The notes beneath the pieces are model-generated. The model was not told where the DNA came from. It was given only the letters and a program-made list of their open reading frames with translations, and did no database searches. A stretch of DNA of 64,000 nucleotides, taken from positions 360,625 to 424,624 of the forward strand of contig NZ_KK020677.1 of assembly GCF_000307775.2 (NCBI RefSeq). The letters are read 5' to 3'. The position numbers and the translations under genes are program-made. Every line of letters starts with the position of its first letter. Position 1 is the first letter of the stretch. This document shows positions 18,645 to 27,476 of the stretch, one piece after another. This DNA is from Stutzerimonas stutzeri KOS6 (lineage in GTDB: Bacteria; Pseudomonadota; Gammaproteobacteria; Pseudomonadales; Pseudomonadaceae).

Positions 18645-18983
18645 TTACTTGCGCCTGATCGGCTGGCTGTCGAAGCGAACGCCAGGCAGCCCGGTATCCA
18701 TCAGGGCGCGGATGTTGCGGTGATCGCTGCCGTTCGGATTGGCCAGTACCGCTTTGTAGTGCTCACCGAACGCAAGCAGGGCCTCTTCGCTGCTGAAACC
18801 TTCCAGCTGCGCCAGCCCAAGGGTCTTGCACGACCCTTCGTTTTCACCAGCGGCGTTTTCCAGCGTGCCGTTGACGAAGCGACTCGGCTGGTAGTCGTAA
18901 GCGCTCTCGATGAAGGCGAGGGTATCGCTGAACGCGTGGTCATGATTGCGCAGGCTTGCGCGAAAGCTCTTCAGGTCGTTCAT
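18645..18983 (-). CDS. HopJ-family small protein
   Basis: A 112-residue soluble protein matching the HopJ (type III effector HopPmaJ-like) family, which despite its name is a widespread housekeeping-context protein of unknown function. Recognisable are [18 protein letters not shown] and the C-terminal [17 protein letters not shown]. Its ATG overlaps the stop of the DUF1244 gene by four bases (ATGA), so the two are coupled. A longer frame exists but its extra N-terminal part is the DUF1244 gene in another frame. Confidence 0.85.
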   Translation of the reverse strand: MNDLKSFRASLRNHDHAFSDTLAFIESAYDYQPSRFVNGTLENAAGENEGSCKTLGLAQLEGFSSEEALLAFGEHYKAVLANPNGSDHRNIRALMDTGLPGVRFDSQPIRRK

Positions 18984-19273
18984 TCTTTTTGTGCCTTGTC
19001 GAAAGCGGCCTGTTGCTCGGCGCTCGCTTCCTTCTGATAGCGTTTCTTCCATTCGCTGTACGGCATGCCGTACACCTCTTCCCGGGCCTGGTCGATGCTG
19101 ACCTCGACTTCTAGGTCGTCCGCCGCGGCCTTGTACCATTTGGACAGGCAGTTGCGGCAGAAGCCGGCCAGGTTCATCAGTTCGATGTTCTGCACATCGG
19201 GACGGGTGCGCAGGTGCTGGACCAGGCGGCGGAAGGCGGCGGCTTCCAGTTCGGTGCGTTCTTGTTCGTTCAT
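18980..19273 (-). CDS. DUF1244 protein
   Basis: A 97-residue all-helical protein of unknown function. The conserved core NLAGFCRNCLSKWYKAAA with its CxxC-type pair, followed by REEVYGMPYSEWK, identifies DUF1244. Charged N terminus MNEQERTELEAAAF is the normal start; the upstream extension of the frame overlaps folX. Lies upstream of and coupled to the HopJ-family gene, downstream of folX by 76 bases on the same strand. Confidence 0.88.
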   Translation of the reverse strand: MNEQERTELEAAAFRRLVQHLRTRPDVQNIELMNLAGFCRNCLSKWYKAAADDLEVEVSIDQAREEVYGMPYSEWKKRYQKEASAEQQAAFDKAQKE

Positions 19274-19349
19274 ATCTCGGGTCTCGGCATTGGCTGAGGT
19301 CGGCCGGATCATAACCTTGCGCCGTTGAGCGAGCCAGCCTTGGCAGTCG

Positions 19350-19724
19350 TCAATCCCGGTGTGCGGCGAGGGTGATCGAGACGGATTCGGCGAAGCGCAG
19401 GGCATGGGGCTTGTCGACCTCGACCTCGGCATAGCGCACCTGCGGGTAGCGCATGACCAGGTCGAGTATCTCCTGGGTCAGCCGTTCGAGCAGGGCGAAG
19501 CGGTTGTCTTCGACGTGCTGGATGATCGCCTTGGTGATGGTGCGGTAGTTAAGCGCCTGTTCGATGTCGTTCTCGCGCACCGCCTCCGCGGCCGGGTAGA
19601 GCATCGTCAGGTTGATCAATACGTCCTGGCGGTTGAGGATTTCCTCTTCCTTGATGCCGATGTAGGTGCGCAGCCGCAGGTCCTTGACGCGGATGCGCGC
19701 CATTGCGGGTTCCAGTCGGGGCAT
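19350..19724 (-). CDS. folX: Dihydroneopterin triphosphate 2'-epimerase
   Basis: A 124-residue tunnelling-fold enzyme epimerising dihydroneopterin triphosphate to dihydromonapterin triphosphate. It is close to FolB aldolase, but [22 protein letters not shown], the [10 protein letters not shown] block and the neighbour folM point to FolX. GAGGAGAC precedes the ATG. With FolM it makes tetrahydromonapterin, the cofactor of phenylalanine hydroxylase in pseudomonads (family knowledge). The GTP cyclohydrolase folE that I recall between folX and folM in P. aeruginosa is absent here. Confidence 0.88.
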   Translation of the reverse strand: MPRLEPAMARIRVKDLRLRTYIGIKEEEILNRQDVLINLTMLYPAAEAVRENDIEQALNYRTITKAIIQHVEDNRFALLERLTQEILDLVMRYPQVRYAEVEVDKPHALRFAESVSITLAAHRD

Positions 19725-19740
19725 GTCGTCTCCTCGGTCT

Positions 19741-20445
19741 TCAGATCAGATGGCGACCGCCGTTCACGGTCAGTGTGGTGCCGGTGACGTAGGGATTGTC
19801 GAGCAGGTAGCGCAGGCTCTGGTAGATCACCTCGGCGCCGGGCTCGATACCCAGCGCGGATTTGGCCAGCGCCTTGCGACGGTATTGCGGATCATCGTCC
19901 GGGTTGAACTGGATCAGCGCCGGCGCGATGCCGTTGACCTTGATTGCCGGGGCCAGGCTGGCGGCGAAGGATAGCGTCAGGTTGTCCAGGCCGGCCTTGC
20001 TGGCGGCGTAGGCGATGTGCTTCCTGCTGCCCTTGCGGGTGACGTCATCGCCAATGTGCACGATATCGGCCGGCCCGCCGTGGCGCAGCAGGTCGGCACA
20101 GTGCAGGTTGATCAGATAGGGCGCGAGCATATGCACCTGGAACAGCTGGCGGAACGCCTCGGCCTCCTGGCCGGGTGTATCCGGGCGCCATTCGGAGGCG
20201 TTGTGGACTATTGCCCGCAGCCCGTCGGTCTGCTCCCTGAGCGCCGCGATGAAACCGGTGATGCCGGCTTCGTCGCTGAAGTCCGCGTGCAGCGCCGTGG
20301 CACCACGGGAACGCAAACGCTCGATGCCTTCGCGTTCGCGACGATAGGTGACGATGACCTGGAAACCGTCCTCCAGCAGTCGTTCGGCGCAATGCAGCCC
20401 GATCCGCTGACTGGCTCCGGTGATGAGAATCGGGGCCTGATGCAT
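19741..20445 (-). CDS. folM: Dihydromonapterin reductase, short-chain dehydrogenase
   Basis: A 234-residue SDR enzyme reducing dihydromonapterin (and dihydrofolate weakly) with NADPH. The cofactor loop is [15 protein letters not shown] at 7-21, Arg37 in TYRRERE suits NADPH, the structural HNASEW block follows, and catalysis uses YAASK. FolM family members show this TGASQRIG rather than the TGGxxGIG form. Sixteen bases separate it from folX downstream, so they form one operon. Confidence 0.9.
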   Translation of the reverse strand: MHQAPILITGASQRIGLHCAERLLEDGFQVIVTYRREREGIERLRSRGATALHADFSDEAGITGFIAALREQTDGLRAIVHNASEWRPDTPGQEAEAFRQLFQVHMLAPYLINLHCADLLRHGGPADIVHIGDDVTRKGSRKHIAYAASKAGLDNLTLSFAASLAPAIKVNGIAPALIQFNPDDDPQYRRKALAKSALGIEPGAEVIYQSLRYLLDNPYVTGTTLTVNGGRHLI

Positions 20446-20511
20446 GAAAGTCCACTGCCGGATATGGATGGGCCGCCTGCCATTGCAGGCGGCTGCCAGA
20501 GGCGTTGCAGC

Positions 20512-21138
20512 TTACACCAGATCGGCGGGCAGCTCAGGCTGCAAATCAGGATGCAGCCGCTGGTGCTGGCGGTAGAGGAAGGATCGAATGCGTTCGGCAT
20601 CCTTTTGCCGGGCGAACTCGACTTCGTATGCCGCCCGGCCGCCGCTCAACTCGCGAACACGATGGGCATCGATCTCCAGCGGTGTGTCGTCCGGCAGCGC
20701 CAGGCGCAAATGGAAGTGCTTGGGTGGCTTGCGATGTTTGCCGGCCTCCACCAGCAGGCCGTGCGGAGACAGTTCGTGCACGCTGAGTGCGCTCTGGCCG
20801 CCATCGTTTTCCAGCAGGGCGAGCGGCTCATCCAGATGCAGGCGCCAGGCCCGGGTCGTCGGCCCGCGCTCGTAGATCACCGGCGGTGCCAGTTGCAGGT
20901 CCAGGCTGTGCAGCTCGTCTTCCTGCAGCTGTAGCGGAAACGACATGCAGAAGTCCCCGAACTCTGCCCGCAGCGATAGCTCCGCGCGAGCGGCCAGTTG
21001 CATCAGCAGCTCGTTGGAACTGGCACCGCCGTCGATCCGAAAGCCCGTTGCGCGCTCAGTGCTGCCGCCGCCGTTGCGCTGCATGAGCGTGCGGATGAAG
21101 GTCAGTTCGTCGTTGTTGAGTATCGTCTCGTCCGCCAT
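20512..21138 (-). CDS. PilZ-domain-like protein with degenerate c-di-GMP motif
   Basis: A 208-residue protein whose central part (about 90-185) looks like a PilZ beta barrel. The second motif reads VHELSPHGLLV, with Glu where Asp or Asn is expected in D/NxSxxG, and the first Arg motif (TRAWRLHL) is not a canonical RxxxR, so c-di-GMP binding is doubtful. The N-terminal 80 residues resemble YcgR-type partners only loosely. It lies 66 bases upstream of folM on the same strand. Function unknown. Confidence 0.65.
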   Translation of the reverse strand: MADETILNNDELTFIRTLMQRNGGGSTERATGFRIDGGASSNELLMQLAARAELSLRAEFGDFCMSFPLQLQEDELHSLDLQLAPPVIYERGPTTRAWRLHLDEPLALLENDGGQSALSVHELSPHGLLVEAGKHRKPPKHFHLRLALPDDTPLEIDAHRVRELSGGRAAYEVEFARQKDAERIRSFLYRQHQRLHPDLQPELPADLV

Positions 21139-21367
21139 GCGGATAACCTCGGAGGGGCGATGCCTCTCCCTGAGCGTCGCTGCGGATTCGCGTGGCGCAG
21201 CGGCTTGACGGCTGCGGTGGGGCAGTCGCAGCTCTGACCATGGGCGGTCTTCCTAGTTCCGCTTCGCGGGCGGTTCCGGACCGCAGGGGAGCGCCATCCG
21301 CGCCGGTTGCCGCGTCGGTCCGGTGATTGCGGCATAATGCGCGGCTCGATTCGTCTCGGAGCTGCAC

Positions 21368-21820
21368 ATGAAAGTCGCCATCCTTTCCGCAAGCGTCTAC
21401 GGCACCGCCGAAGAGGTCGCTCGCCATGCCGAACGCCAGCTCAAGGCCGCCGGCTTCGACGCCTGGCACGACCCCCGCGCGCAACTGCCACAGATTCTCG
21501 AATTCGCGCCCGACGCGTTGCTGGTCGTGACCTCCACCACAGGCATGGGTGAGTTGCCGGACAGCTTCATCCCGCTGTATTCGACCATCCGCGACCAGTT
21601 TCCGGCTTGGAGCGGTCTGCCTGGCGGCGTCATCGCACTTGGCGATGCCAGCTATGGCGAGACCTTCTGTGGTGGCGGTGAGCTGATTCGCGAGCTCTAC
21701 ACCGAACTGGGCGTGCGTGAGGTGCAGGACATGCTGCGTCTCGACGCCAGCGAGACGGTTACCCCGGAAGCCGACGCCGAGCCCTGGCTCGAGGCCTTCG
21801 CCGCCGCCCTGCGTGGCTGA
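21368..21820 (+). CDS. Flavodoxin (MioC-like)
   Basis: A 150-residue FMN electron carrier. The phosphate loop is SASVYGTAEEVA (8-19) and the isoalloxazine loops are TSTTGMGELPD and GDASYGETFCGGG, the latter typical of MioC/sulfite-reductase-type short flavodoxins. Probable role is electron donation to a reductase such as in biotin or tRNA-modification chemistry; the partner is not visible. Divergent from the PilZ-like gene across a 229-base gap. Confidence 0.88.
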   Translation: MKVAILSASVYGTAEEVARHAERQLKAAGFDAWHDPRAQLPQILEFAPDALLVVTSTTGMGELPDSFIPLYSTIRDQFPAWSGLPGGVIALGDASYGETFCGGGELIRELYTELGVREVQDMLRLDASETVTPEADAEPWLEAFAAALRG

Positions 21821-21926
21821 TCCTGGCTCGTCGGGTCAGCGGCCTGGCTGCGGCGGCAACTGCCGAGTAGTCCGCGTCTGGCTAGAATCGATGGCACCTT
21901 CACGACAATAACAAGAGGTGCCTTCG

Positions 21927-22703
21927 ATGACTGCGCTGCACACCCTGCCTTCTCTTCAGTCCCAGGTCAGTTCCGCCGAATGGCAGGCGCGGGTCGATCT
22001 CGCCGCCTGCTATCGGCTGGTCGCGTTGCACGGCTGGGATGACCTGATCTTTACCCATATCTCGGCGAAGATTCCTGACACCGAACACTTCCTGATCAAC
22101 CCGTACGGCCTGATGTTCCACGAGATCACCGCGTCGAGCCTGGTCAAGGTCGACCTGGCCGGCAACAAGCTGATGGACACTCCTTACGAGATCAACCCCG
22201 CCGGCTACACCATCCACAGCGCCGTGCACGAGGTGCGCCACGACGTGGCCTGCGTCATGCACACCCATACCGCGGCCGGGGTTGCGGTTTCGGCTCAGCG
22301 CCCGGGCCTGCTGCCCATCAGTCAGCAGTCGCTGTTCGTGCTGGCGAGCCTTTCGACCCATGGTTACGAAGGCGTGGCGCTGAACCACGACGAGAAGGCG
22401 CGGCTGCAGGCCGATCTTGGCGACACCGGCTTCATGCTGCTGCACAACCACGGGTTGCTGACCTGCGGCGGCAGCATTGCCGATACCTTTCTGATGATGT
22501 TCATCTTCCAGCGCGCCTGCGAAATCCAGGTCATGGCGCAATCCGGTGGCAGCGAACTGATCGCGATCCCGGAGCAGATCCTGGCCGGAGCCAAGGCCAT
22601 GGCCGCGGGGGTCACCCGTACCCGCACGGGCATGGGTGGTGCACTGGCCTGGCCGGCCCTCTTGCGCAAGCTGGATGTGCAAAGCCCCGGCTACGATGCC
22701 TGA
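21927..22703 (+). CDS. Class II aldolase/adducin-family protein
   Basis: A 258-residue Zn-dependent enzyme fold. The metal ligands are His112 and His114 (VMHTHTAAG) and probably His175 (LLHNHGLLT), with Glu102 in the active site position. Members include fuculose- and ribulose-phosphate aldolases and decarboxylases; the subfamily without a phosphate-sugar operon context is of unknown substrate. The frame allows GTG at 21918, but AAGAGG precedes the ATG at 21927. Stands alone between flavodoxin and acpH. Confidence 0.88.
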   Translation: MTALHTLPSLQSQVSSAEWQARVDLAACYRLVALHGWDDLIFTHISAKIPDTEHFLINPYGLMFHEITASSLVKVDLAGNKLMDTPYEINPAGYTIHSAVHEVRHDVACVMHTHTAAGVAVSAQRPGLLPISQQSLFVLASLSTHGYEGVALNHDEKARLQADLGDTGFMLLHNHGLLTCGGSIADTFLMMFIFQRACEIQVMAQSGGSELIAIPEQILAGAKAMAAGVTRTRTGMGGALAWPALLRKLDVQSPGYDA

Positions 22704-22715
22704 GGCAGTAGCGCC

Positions 22716-23285
22716 TCAGGCCGTTCTAGCGAATTGCTGGAGCGCTGGATAGAAGTCGCGGAAGTCCTGGAGCAGCGGTTCGTACAGCTGCTCCAGCTCG
22801 GCCAGCCCACCGGCCAGGCCATCCGCTCGGCTCAGGCGCCGGCTCATGTTCGCCAGCACCCGTTCCAGCACATCGAACTCGCGGTAGCTGCCCAGCCAAT
22901 CGTGCGCCGCCATGTGCGGCGCGATCACTGCGAGCTTGCCTGGCAGCTCGGGTTCGGCAGCCAGCACGCCGTAGACGCGCTGGGTAAAGCGCGCGAGGGG
23001 CTCGGTCGAATAGTCCGCCCAGTTGGCCGCCAGGCAGTGATCGAAGAACAGGTCGATCAGGATGCCGGCGTAGCGGCGCCGTTCGCTGGGGAAGCGGCTT
23101 TTGGCCTGCAGGACCAGCGGATGACTGTCGGTGAAGGCGTCGATCTGGCGATGCAGGCGGATGCCGGCTTCGATCTCGGCAGGCCAACGGCCCTGCAGCG
23201 GACCCTTGACGAAGTCTCCGTAGAGGCTGCCGAGCATGTCGGCCGGGTTGGGGCCGCCCAGATGAAGGTGTGCGAGATAGTTCAT
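22716..23285 (-). CDS. acpH: Acyl carrier protein phosphodiesterase
   Basis: A 189-residue HD-like metal hydrolase that removes the phosphopantetheine arm from ACP. Family marks are MNYLAHLHLG at the start, GSLYGDFVKG, LHRQIDAFTDSHP and DLFFDHCLA, which provide His/Asp metal ligands. Length matches E. coli AcpH (193). Ends 12 bases from the convergent aldolase gene. Confidence 0.9.
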   Translation of the reverse strand: MNYLAHLHLGGPNPADMLGSLYGDFVKGPLQGRWPAEIEAGIRLHRQIDAFTDSHPLVLQAKSRFPSERRRYAGILIDLFFDHCLAANWADYSTEPLARFTQRVYGVLAAEPELPGKLAVIAPHMAAHDWLGSYREFDVLERVLANMSRRLSRADGLAGGLAELEQLYEPLLQDFRDFYPALQQFARTA

Positions 23286-23321
23286 GGACGAAGCTTACCG
23301 CAGCGTCGCTATCCGTGGAGG

Positions 23322-24095
23322 CTATGCGGCCTCTCTCGTGGCGTCCTGCACCGGCGCAAACAGCACCTGCTCGATCGCCTGTTGCGCTTGCTCTGCGACG
23401 GCTTTGCGGCTGAGTGAGGTGACGGAAATGGGTGCCAGCAGATGGATTTCCACTTGCGCCACGTCATCGGCCAGCAGCCTGCGCAGATGTGCAGACAGTT
23501 CGTCGTCGCCGATGAAGGGAGTGATGCTGTCGCGCTTGCCGTTGCGCAGATAGCGGATGGCGACGGGTTGAACGGCGCAGTCGGCGGCTATCGCGCAGGC
23601 AAACAGTCGGGGGTGGAAGGTTCGCACGCTGCTGCCGTCGGTCGAGGTGCCCTCGGGAAAGATCAGCAGATGGCGTCCCTGGCTGAGGTGGCTGGCCAGT
23701 TGCTGGTTGATCTGCGCTGCATCGCCAGCACCGCGACGGATGAACAGCGTGCCGGCCTGGCGAGCCAGCCAGCCAAGCACGGGCCAGGCGGAGACTTCGG
23801 CCTTGGCGAGAAACGACAGTGGCCGCAGCATTCCCAGCAGTGTAATGTCGCACCAGGACACATGATTGGCGACCCACAGCATCGGCTGCGCTGGCGGCTC
23901 GCCAATGACTCGCACACGATAGGGCAGCGCGCCTGCCAGGCGAACCATGAACCAGCGGCTCAGTCGCTGTCTGCGTTGCAGCGACGCCCGTATTGCACAG
24001 CGTTCGCCGAGTCCCAGCGCAGCCGCCAGCAGCAATCCCAGCAGGATCACCGCGCCAATGCGCAGCAGGCGCCAGCAAAGGCGCAACCGCGCCAT
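23322..24095 (-). CDS. olsA: Lyso-ornithine lipid O-acyltransferase
   Basis: A 257-residue membrane acyltransferase with an N-terminal transmembrane helix (about 11-30). The PlsC signatures are NHVSWCD (His78, Asp83) and FPEGTSTDG (near 146). It starts directly after the olsB stop (TAG then ATG, no gap), so the two are cotranslated. OlsB makes lyso-ornithine lipid and OlsA adds the second acyl chain, giving phosphorus-free ornithine lipids. No convincing Pho box was found upstream of olsB. Confidence 0.9.
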   Translation of the reverse strand: MARLRLCWRLLRIGAVILLGLLLAAALGLGERCAIRASLQRRQRLSRWFMVRLAGALPYRVRVIGEPPAQPMLWVANHVSWCDITLLGMLRPLSFLAKAEVSAWPVLGWLARQAGTLFIRRGAGDAAQINQQLASHLSQGRHLLIFPEGTSTDGSSVRTFHPRLFACAIAADCAVQPVAIRYLRNGKRDSITPFIGDDELSAHLRRLLADDVAQVEIHLLAPISVTSLSRKAVAEQAQQAIEQVLFAPVQDATREAA

Positions 24096-24842
24096 CTATA
24101 CCGCAGCCTTGAAATGACGGGCGTAGCGCGGGCAGAGCTCCTCGCGTTTGAGCAGGATGAATACGTCGGCGACCTGGAATTCCGGATCCCAGCAGGGCTC
24201 GCCACAGATCTTCGCGCCAAGGCGCATGTAGGCCTTGAGCAGCGGTGGCAGCTGCGCCGTTACGTTATCCGCGAGCTCCAGCTCGGGAAGCGGCGTGCGC
24301 GGCTCGGCATGCAGCAGCTCCGTGCTCAGGTGACTGTCGCGCAGTCGCTGCATGATGGCGCGGGCCTGAATCCCACCGTCGCGCATCGGGATGCTGGCGC
24401 AGCCCATCAGGTAGCGATAGCCGCCCTGGTTGAGTACCTCGGCCAGTTCGCTCCACAGCACCGCGATGGTCGCCCCGTTGCGATAGGCCGGTGCAACGCA
24501 GGTGCGGCCGATTTCCAGCACCGGCTCGTTGATCTGCGCCAGGCCGTGCAGGGCGAACTCGCCTTCGCTGTAGAAGCGTCCAAGCTGCTTTGCGGTGAGG
24601 TGGTCGAGCAACCGGGTAGTGGCGACCAGCTCGCCGGTCGCCAGATCGCGCACGCCGATATGCCGGCAATGGATGTCGAAGTCGTCCATGTCCAGGCCGA
24701 ACTCGGCGCCGTGCAGCTGGGCATCGAATTCGTTGCTGAATACCCGGTAGCGCAAGGCCTGGGCTTCGCGTAGGGCCGCTGCGCCGTGCAGGCGTTCGGC
24801 TCGGAGTTGACGCGTGCTGCGTGGGTCGACGATGGCTTTCAT
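24096..24842 (-). CDS. olsB: L-ornithine N(alpha)-acyltransferase, GNAT fold
   Basis: A 248-residue GNAT enzyme transferring a 3-hydroxyacyl chain from ACP to ornithine. Characteristic are [13 protein letters not shown] near the N terminus, [15 protein letters not shown], the [14 protein letters not shown] acyl-donor region and the C-terminal [31 protein letters not shown] precedes the ATG; an upstream in-frame start at 24869 lacks a site. First gene of the olsB-olsA unit. Confidence 0.9.
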   Translation of the reverse strand: MKAIVDPRSTRQLRAERLHGAAALREAQALRYRVFSNEFDAQLHGAEFGLDMDDFDIHCRHIGVRDLATGELVATTRLLDHLTAKQLGRFYSEGEFALHGLAQINEPVLEIGRTCVAPAYRNGATIAVLWSELAEVLNQGGYRYLMGCASIPMRDGGIQARAIMQRLRDSHLSTELLHAEPRTPLPELELADNVTAQLPPLLKAYMRLGAKICGEPCWDPEFQVADVFILLKREELCPRYARHFKAAV

Positions 24843-25029
24843 GCTCTGGCTCCTTGTCCGCCTGGGCAACAGGTTGGCAAATGCAGCGCGAGCGTCTGAT
24901 TGTTATCGTTGGGCTCGGCTGGTCTGGCTGGATCAGGCTAGGAGCGCGGCATGTCGCCGCTGTGACGAACAGATGATGCTTGGATGACTGTCGCTGCAGT
25001 CGCGCGGCGTCCACTTGGAGGAGGCAAGC

Positions 25030-25911
25030 ATGTCGTGGGAGCGATGGATCGGATCGCTGCAGCCGCTCGCTACGGCGTCGGGGCCGGGCGAGTGGTATCG
25101 GGAAGTGCGCGTCGCTGCCGGCGATGCGGACAGCTTCGGCCAGGCGATATACGGCGGCCGACTGGCAGCCACGCCGGGGCTGGCGTTTCTCGGCGGGTAC
25201 CAGGCCGCATTGCGCGCGCTCTGGCCGGCTGCACCGGCGGGGCTGGGCGCGCTCTGCACGACGGAACGGCGCAAGGTGCGGCCTGCCGACATGGCGACGC
25301 GCTGCGATGAAGGTCGACTGAGTGGCTGCAAGGATTTCGTCACGGCTGGCGCTGCGGTGCAGTGGCTGCTGGTGTCGGCGCGGGAGGAGGGCGCGGGGGA
25401 GCGGCCCCGGCTCGGTCTGTTTGTCGTCGCGGCCGACGCCTCCGGCGTGACGGTCGATAGCGGACCGCTCCTGCCGATCATTCCGGACATAGCGCATGGC
25501 CGTCTGCGCCTGGAACGGGCAGTCGGCGAGCGGTTGCCGGGCGATGGCTGGGGCGATCACGTCAGGCCGTTTCGCACCCATGAAGACCTCCACGTAATGG
25601 CAGCGCTCGGCGCCTGGCTTTACGGCGTGGCCCTGCACGACCGTTGGCCAGCTAGTCTGCTGCTGCGCCTGGCAGGATTGCTGGGCGGGGCGGCGGAGGC
25701 TGCCCGCATGGCGCCGGACGACGCTGCCGGCCATCTGCTGCTGGCGGGGCTGCTCGAGCAGTTCGCTGCGTTGCAGCCAGAGATCGAAAGCGCGCTGGGC
25801 GCCCGGGGTGTGCTCTGGCAACGCGATCGAGCCGTCGTGACGCTCGCCCGCGAAGCCCAGGCACGCCGCCTGGAGCTGGCCGCTGCAGCGCTTGGAGTGA
25901 CGCTCGGCTAG
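25030..25911 (+). CDS. Acyl-CoA dehydrogenase-like protein
   Basis: A 293-residue protein I recognise as a pseudomonad protein usually labelled acyl-CoA dehydrogenase. Visible: LAATPGLAFLGGYQAALRAL near 40-60, a beta-rich middle with GCKDFVTAGAAVQWLLVSAR, and a helical C-terminal half with PFRTHEDLHVMAALGAWLYG. It is shorter than true dehydrogenases (about 380) and I cannot locate the catalytic Glu or a full FAD site, so enzymatic activity is uncertain. GGAGGAGG precedes the ATG at 25030. Divergent from olsBA, which suggests a lipid-related role. Confidence 0.6.
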   Translation: MSWERWIGSLQPLATASGPGEWYREVRVAAGDADSFGQAIYGGRLAATPGLAFLGGYQAALRALWPAAPAGLGALCTTERRKVRPADMATRCDEGRLSGCKDFVTAGAAVQWLLVSAREEGAGERPRLGLFVVAADASGVTVDSGPLLPIIPDIAHGRLRLERAVGERLPGDGWGDHVRPFRTHEDLHVMAALGAWLYGVALHDRWPASLLLRLAGLLGGAAEAARMAPDDAAGHLLLAGLLEQFAALQPEIESALGARGVLWQRDRAVVTLAREAQARRLELAAAALGVTLG

Positions 25912-25968
25912 GGGCTGTTGGCGTTTCATTCACAGCAACACGGCTTGCGCTGAAACGCCAACAAGCCC
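25912..25968. repeat. Long stem-loop immediately after the stop codon
   Basis: GGGCTGTTGGCGTTTCA (25912-25928) pairs with TGAAACGCCAACAAGCCC (25951-25968), 17 pairs with one bulged base and a 22-base loop. No T-tract follows. The inverted ends resemble a miniature inverted-repeat element or an extragenic palindrome as much as a terminator. The rest of the gap to 26264 shows no gene. Confidence 0.6.
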
Positions 25969-26264
25969 TGGAGTCCGACCGCCCATGCCTGTCGCCAGGG
26001 AACTTGAGTCGCCGAAGCCTGGCCTATAGGAAGTCGCACCCGGCTGCGGTCGGGCTGACCTGGCGCGCCGCTGGCGGTGCACCTGCCTTGTCTTGCCGCT
26101 CGGGCTGGCTAAGCTAGCGCACGGCACATGCCGCTTATCGGTAACGGGTGTGGCAGTCCGTGCCTCGGGACGCCGACCGAATAAAGGGAAGTCATGTCAT
26201 TTCGTTGTTCGTCTGATTCGTCGCTTCGTTGGGCGCTGAGCGTTTCCGTGCCGGGTGCTGCCAC

Positions 26265-27425
26265 ATGATGCTGGCGGGCGCGGTATTTCCCTGGCGCAGC
26301 GATAACCGCTTCCGCCTCCTGATAGACGGGCCGCAGTTCTTTCCGCCCATGCTGGAAGCGATCGAACGCGCCGAGCGGCGTGTCGATCTGGAGCTGTATC
26401 TGGTAGAGGACGGGTATTGTCTCGAACGGCTGTTGGAGCCTCTGCTGCGGGCCGCGGCACGCGGCGTTCGGGTGCGCTGTCTGTTCGATGGCTTCGGCTG
26501 CCTGAAGATGGGGCGGGCCAGCCGCGACCGCATGACCGAGGCCGGTATCGAGTTGCGCCTGTACAACCCGCTTTCGTGGCGCCTCAAGTTCCGCAACCTG
26601 CACCGTGACCATCGCAAGTTGCTGCTGGTCGACGGCAGTCTCGGCTACGTCGGTGGCACCGGGGTTACCGACGAGTTCTGGAATCCGCGCAAGCCAGGGG
26701 TTCACTGGCACGAGGTAATGGTCGAGATGGCCGGCCCGCTGCTGCAGGACTGGCAGGAACTGTTCGACAGCCAGTGGGTGTATTGCCTGAAGCGGCGAAT
26801 CTGGCAGCTGCCCCTGCCAACCGGCGCGCCGCGCATTCCGGTGTTGCCTGATGGCTCGGGGCTGGGACGGGTCGCCTATGCGGCGGCCCGCCAGCACCGC
26901 GACATCCTGCTCAGCCTGTTGCGCAACCTGCGGCGCGCACAGACGCGCATCTGGCTGGCCACGCCGTATTTCCTGCCTACCGGCAAGGTGCGGCGGGCAC
27001 TGATCCAGGCGGCCCGTCGCGGTGTCGATGTGCGCCTGCTGCTGACCAGCCGCAACACCGACAATCCACCCGTACGCTATGCAGGGCAGCGCTTCTACCC
27101 GCGCCTGCTGCGTGCCGGCGTGCGAATCCACGAATATCAGCCACACTTCTCCCACTTGAAGATGGTGTTGGTGGATGACTGGGTCAGTGTCGGCTCATGC
27201 AATTTCGACCACTGGAACCTGCGCTGGAATCAGGAGGCCAATCTCGAGGCGATCGATGCCGCGTTGAGCGCGCAGGTCCGACAGAGTTTCGAGCGCGACT
27301 TCCAGGACAGTATCGAAATCGACATGCAGAGCTGGTACGCCAGGCCCTTGCATCAGCGCCTGTACCAGCGCATGTGGGGCTGGATGGACCGGCTGCTGGT
27401 GAATATCTTCAATCGTGGTGGCTGA
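26265..27425 (+). CDS. Phospholipase D-family cardiolipin synthase-like protein
   Basis: A 386-residue enzyme with two HKD motifs: His116-Lys118-Asp123 in HRKLLLVDGSLGYVGG and His297-Lys299-Asp304 in HLKMVLVDDWVSVGSCNFD. Length and the absence of long N-terminal transmembrane helices fit the ClsB/ClsC type cardiolipin synthases rather than secreted phospholipases. Two adjacent ATG codons at 26265 and 26268 are available, neither with a strong ribosome site; a TTG at 26229 is less likely. It probably remodels phospholipids at the inner membrane, in keeping with the lipid genes upstream. Confidence 0.85.
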   Translation: MMLAGAVFPWRSDNRFRLLIDGPQFFPPMLEAIERAERRVDLELYLVEDGYCLERLLEPLLRAAARGVRVRCLFDGFGCLKMGRASRDRMTEAGIELRLYNPLSWRLKFRNLHRDHRKLLLVDGSLGYVGGTGVTDEFWNPRKPGVHWHEVMVEMAGPLLQDWQELFDSQWVYCLKRRIWQLPLPTGAPRIPVLPDGSGLGRVAYAAARQHRDILLSLLRNLRRAQTRIWLATPYFLPTGKVRRALIQAARRGVDVRLLLTSRNTDNPPVRYAGQRFYPRLLRAGVRIHEYQPHFSHLKMVLVDDWVSVGSCNFDHWNLRWNQEANLEAIDAALSAQVRQSFERDFQDSIEIDMQSWYARPLHQRLYQRMWGWMDRLLVNIFNRGG

Positions 27426-27476
27426 GGCTGCCGCGTATCGGAGCGATGCTTCAGACGCGTAAGGAGGATTATCCAA

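Noticed and set aside
24843-25029. Pho box between olsB and the divergent dehydrogenase-like gene
   Set aside because: Scattered TGTCA-like pieces are present but not in the right phase or spacing.
24265-25929. 554-codon minus-strand frame spanning olsB and the dehydrogenase-like gene
   Set aside because: Both genes are well supported in other frames; this one is Arg/Gln/Pro-rich throughout.
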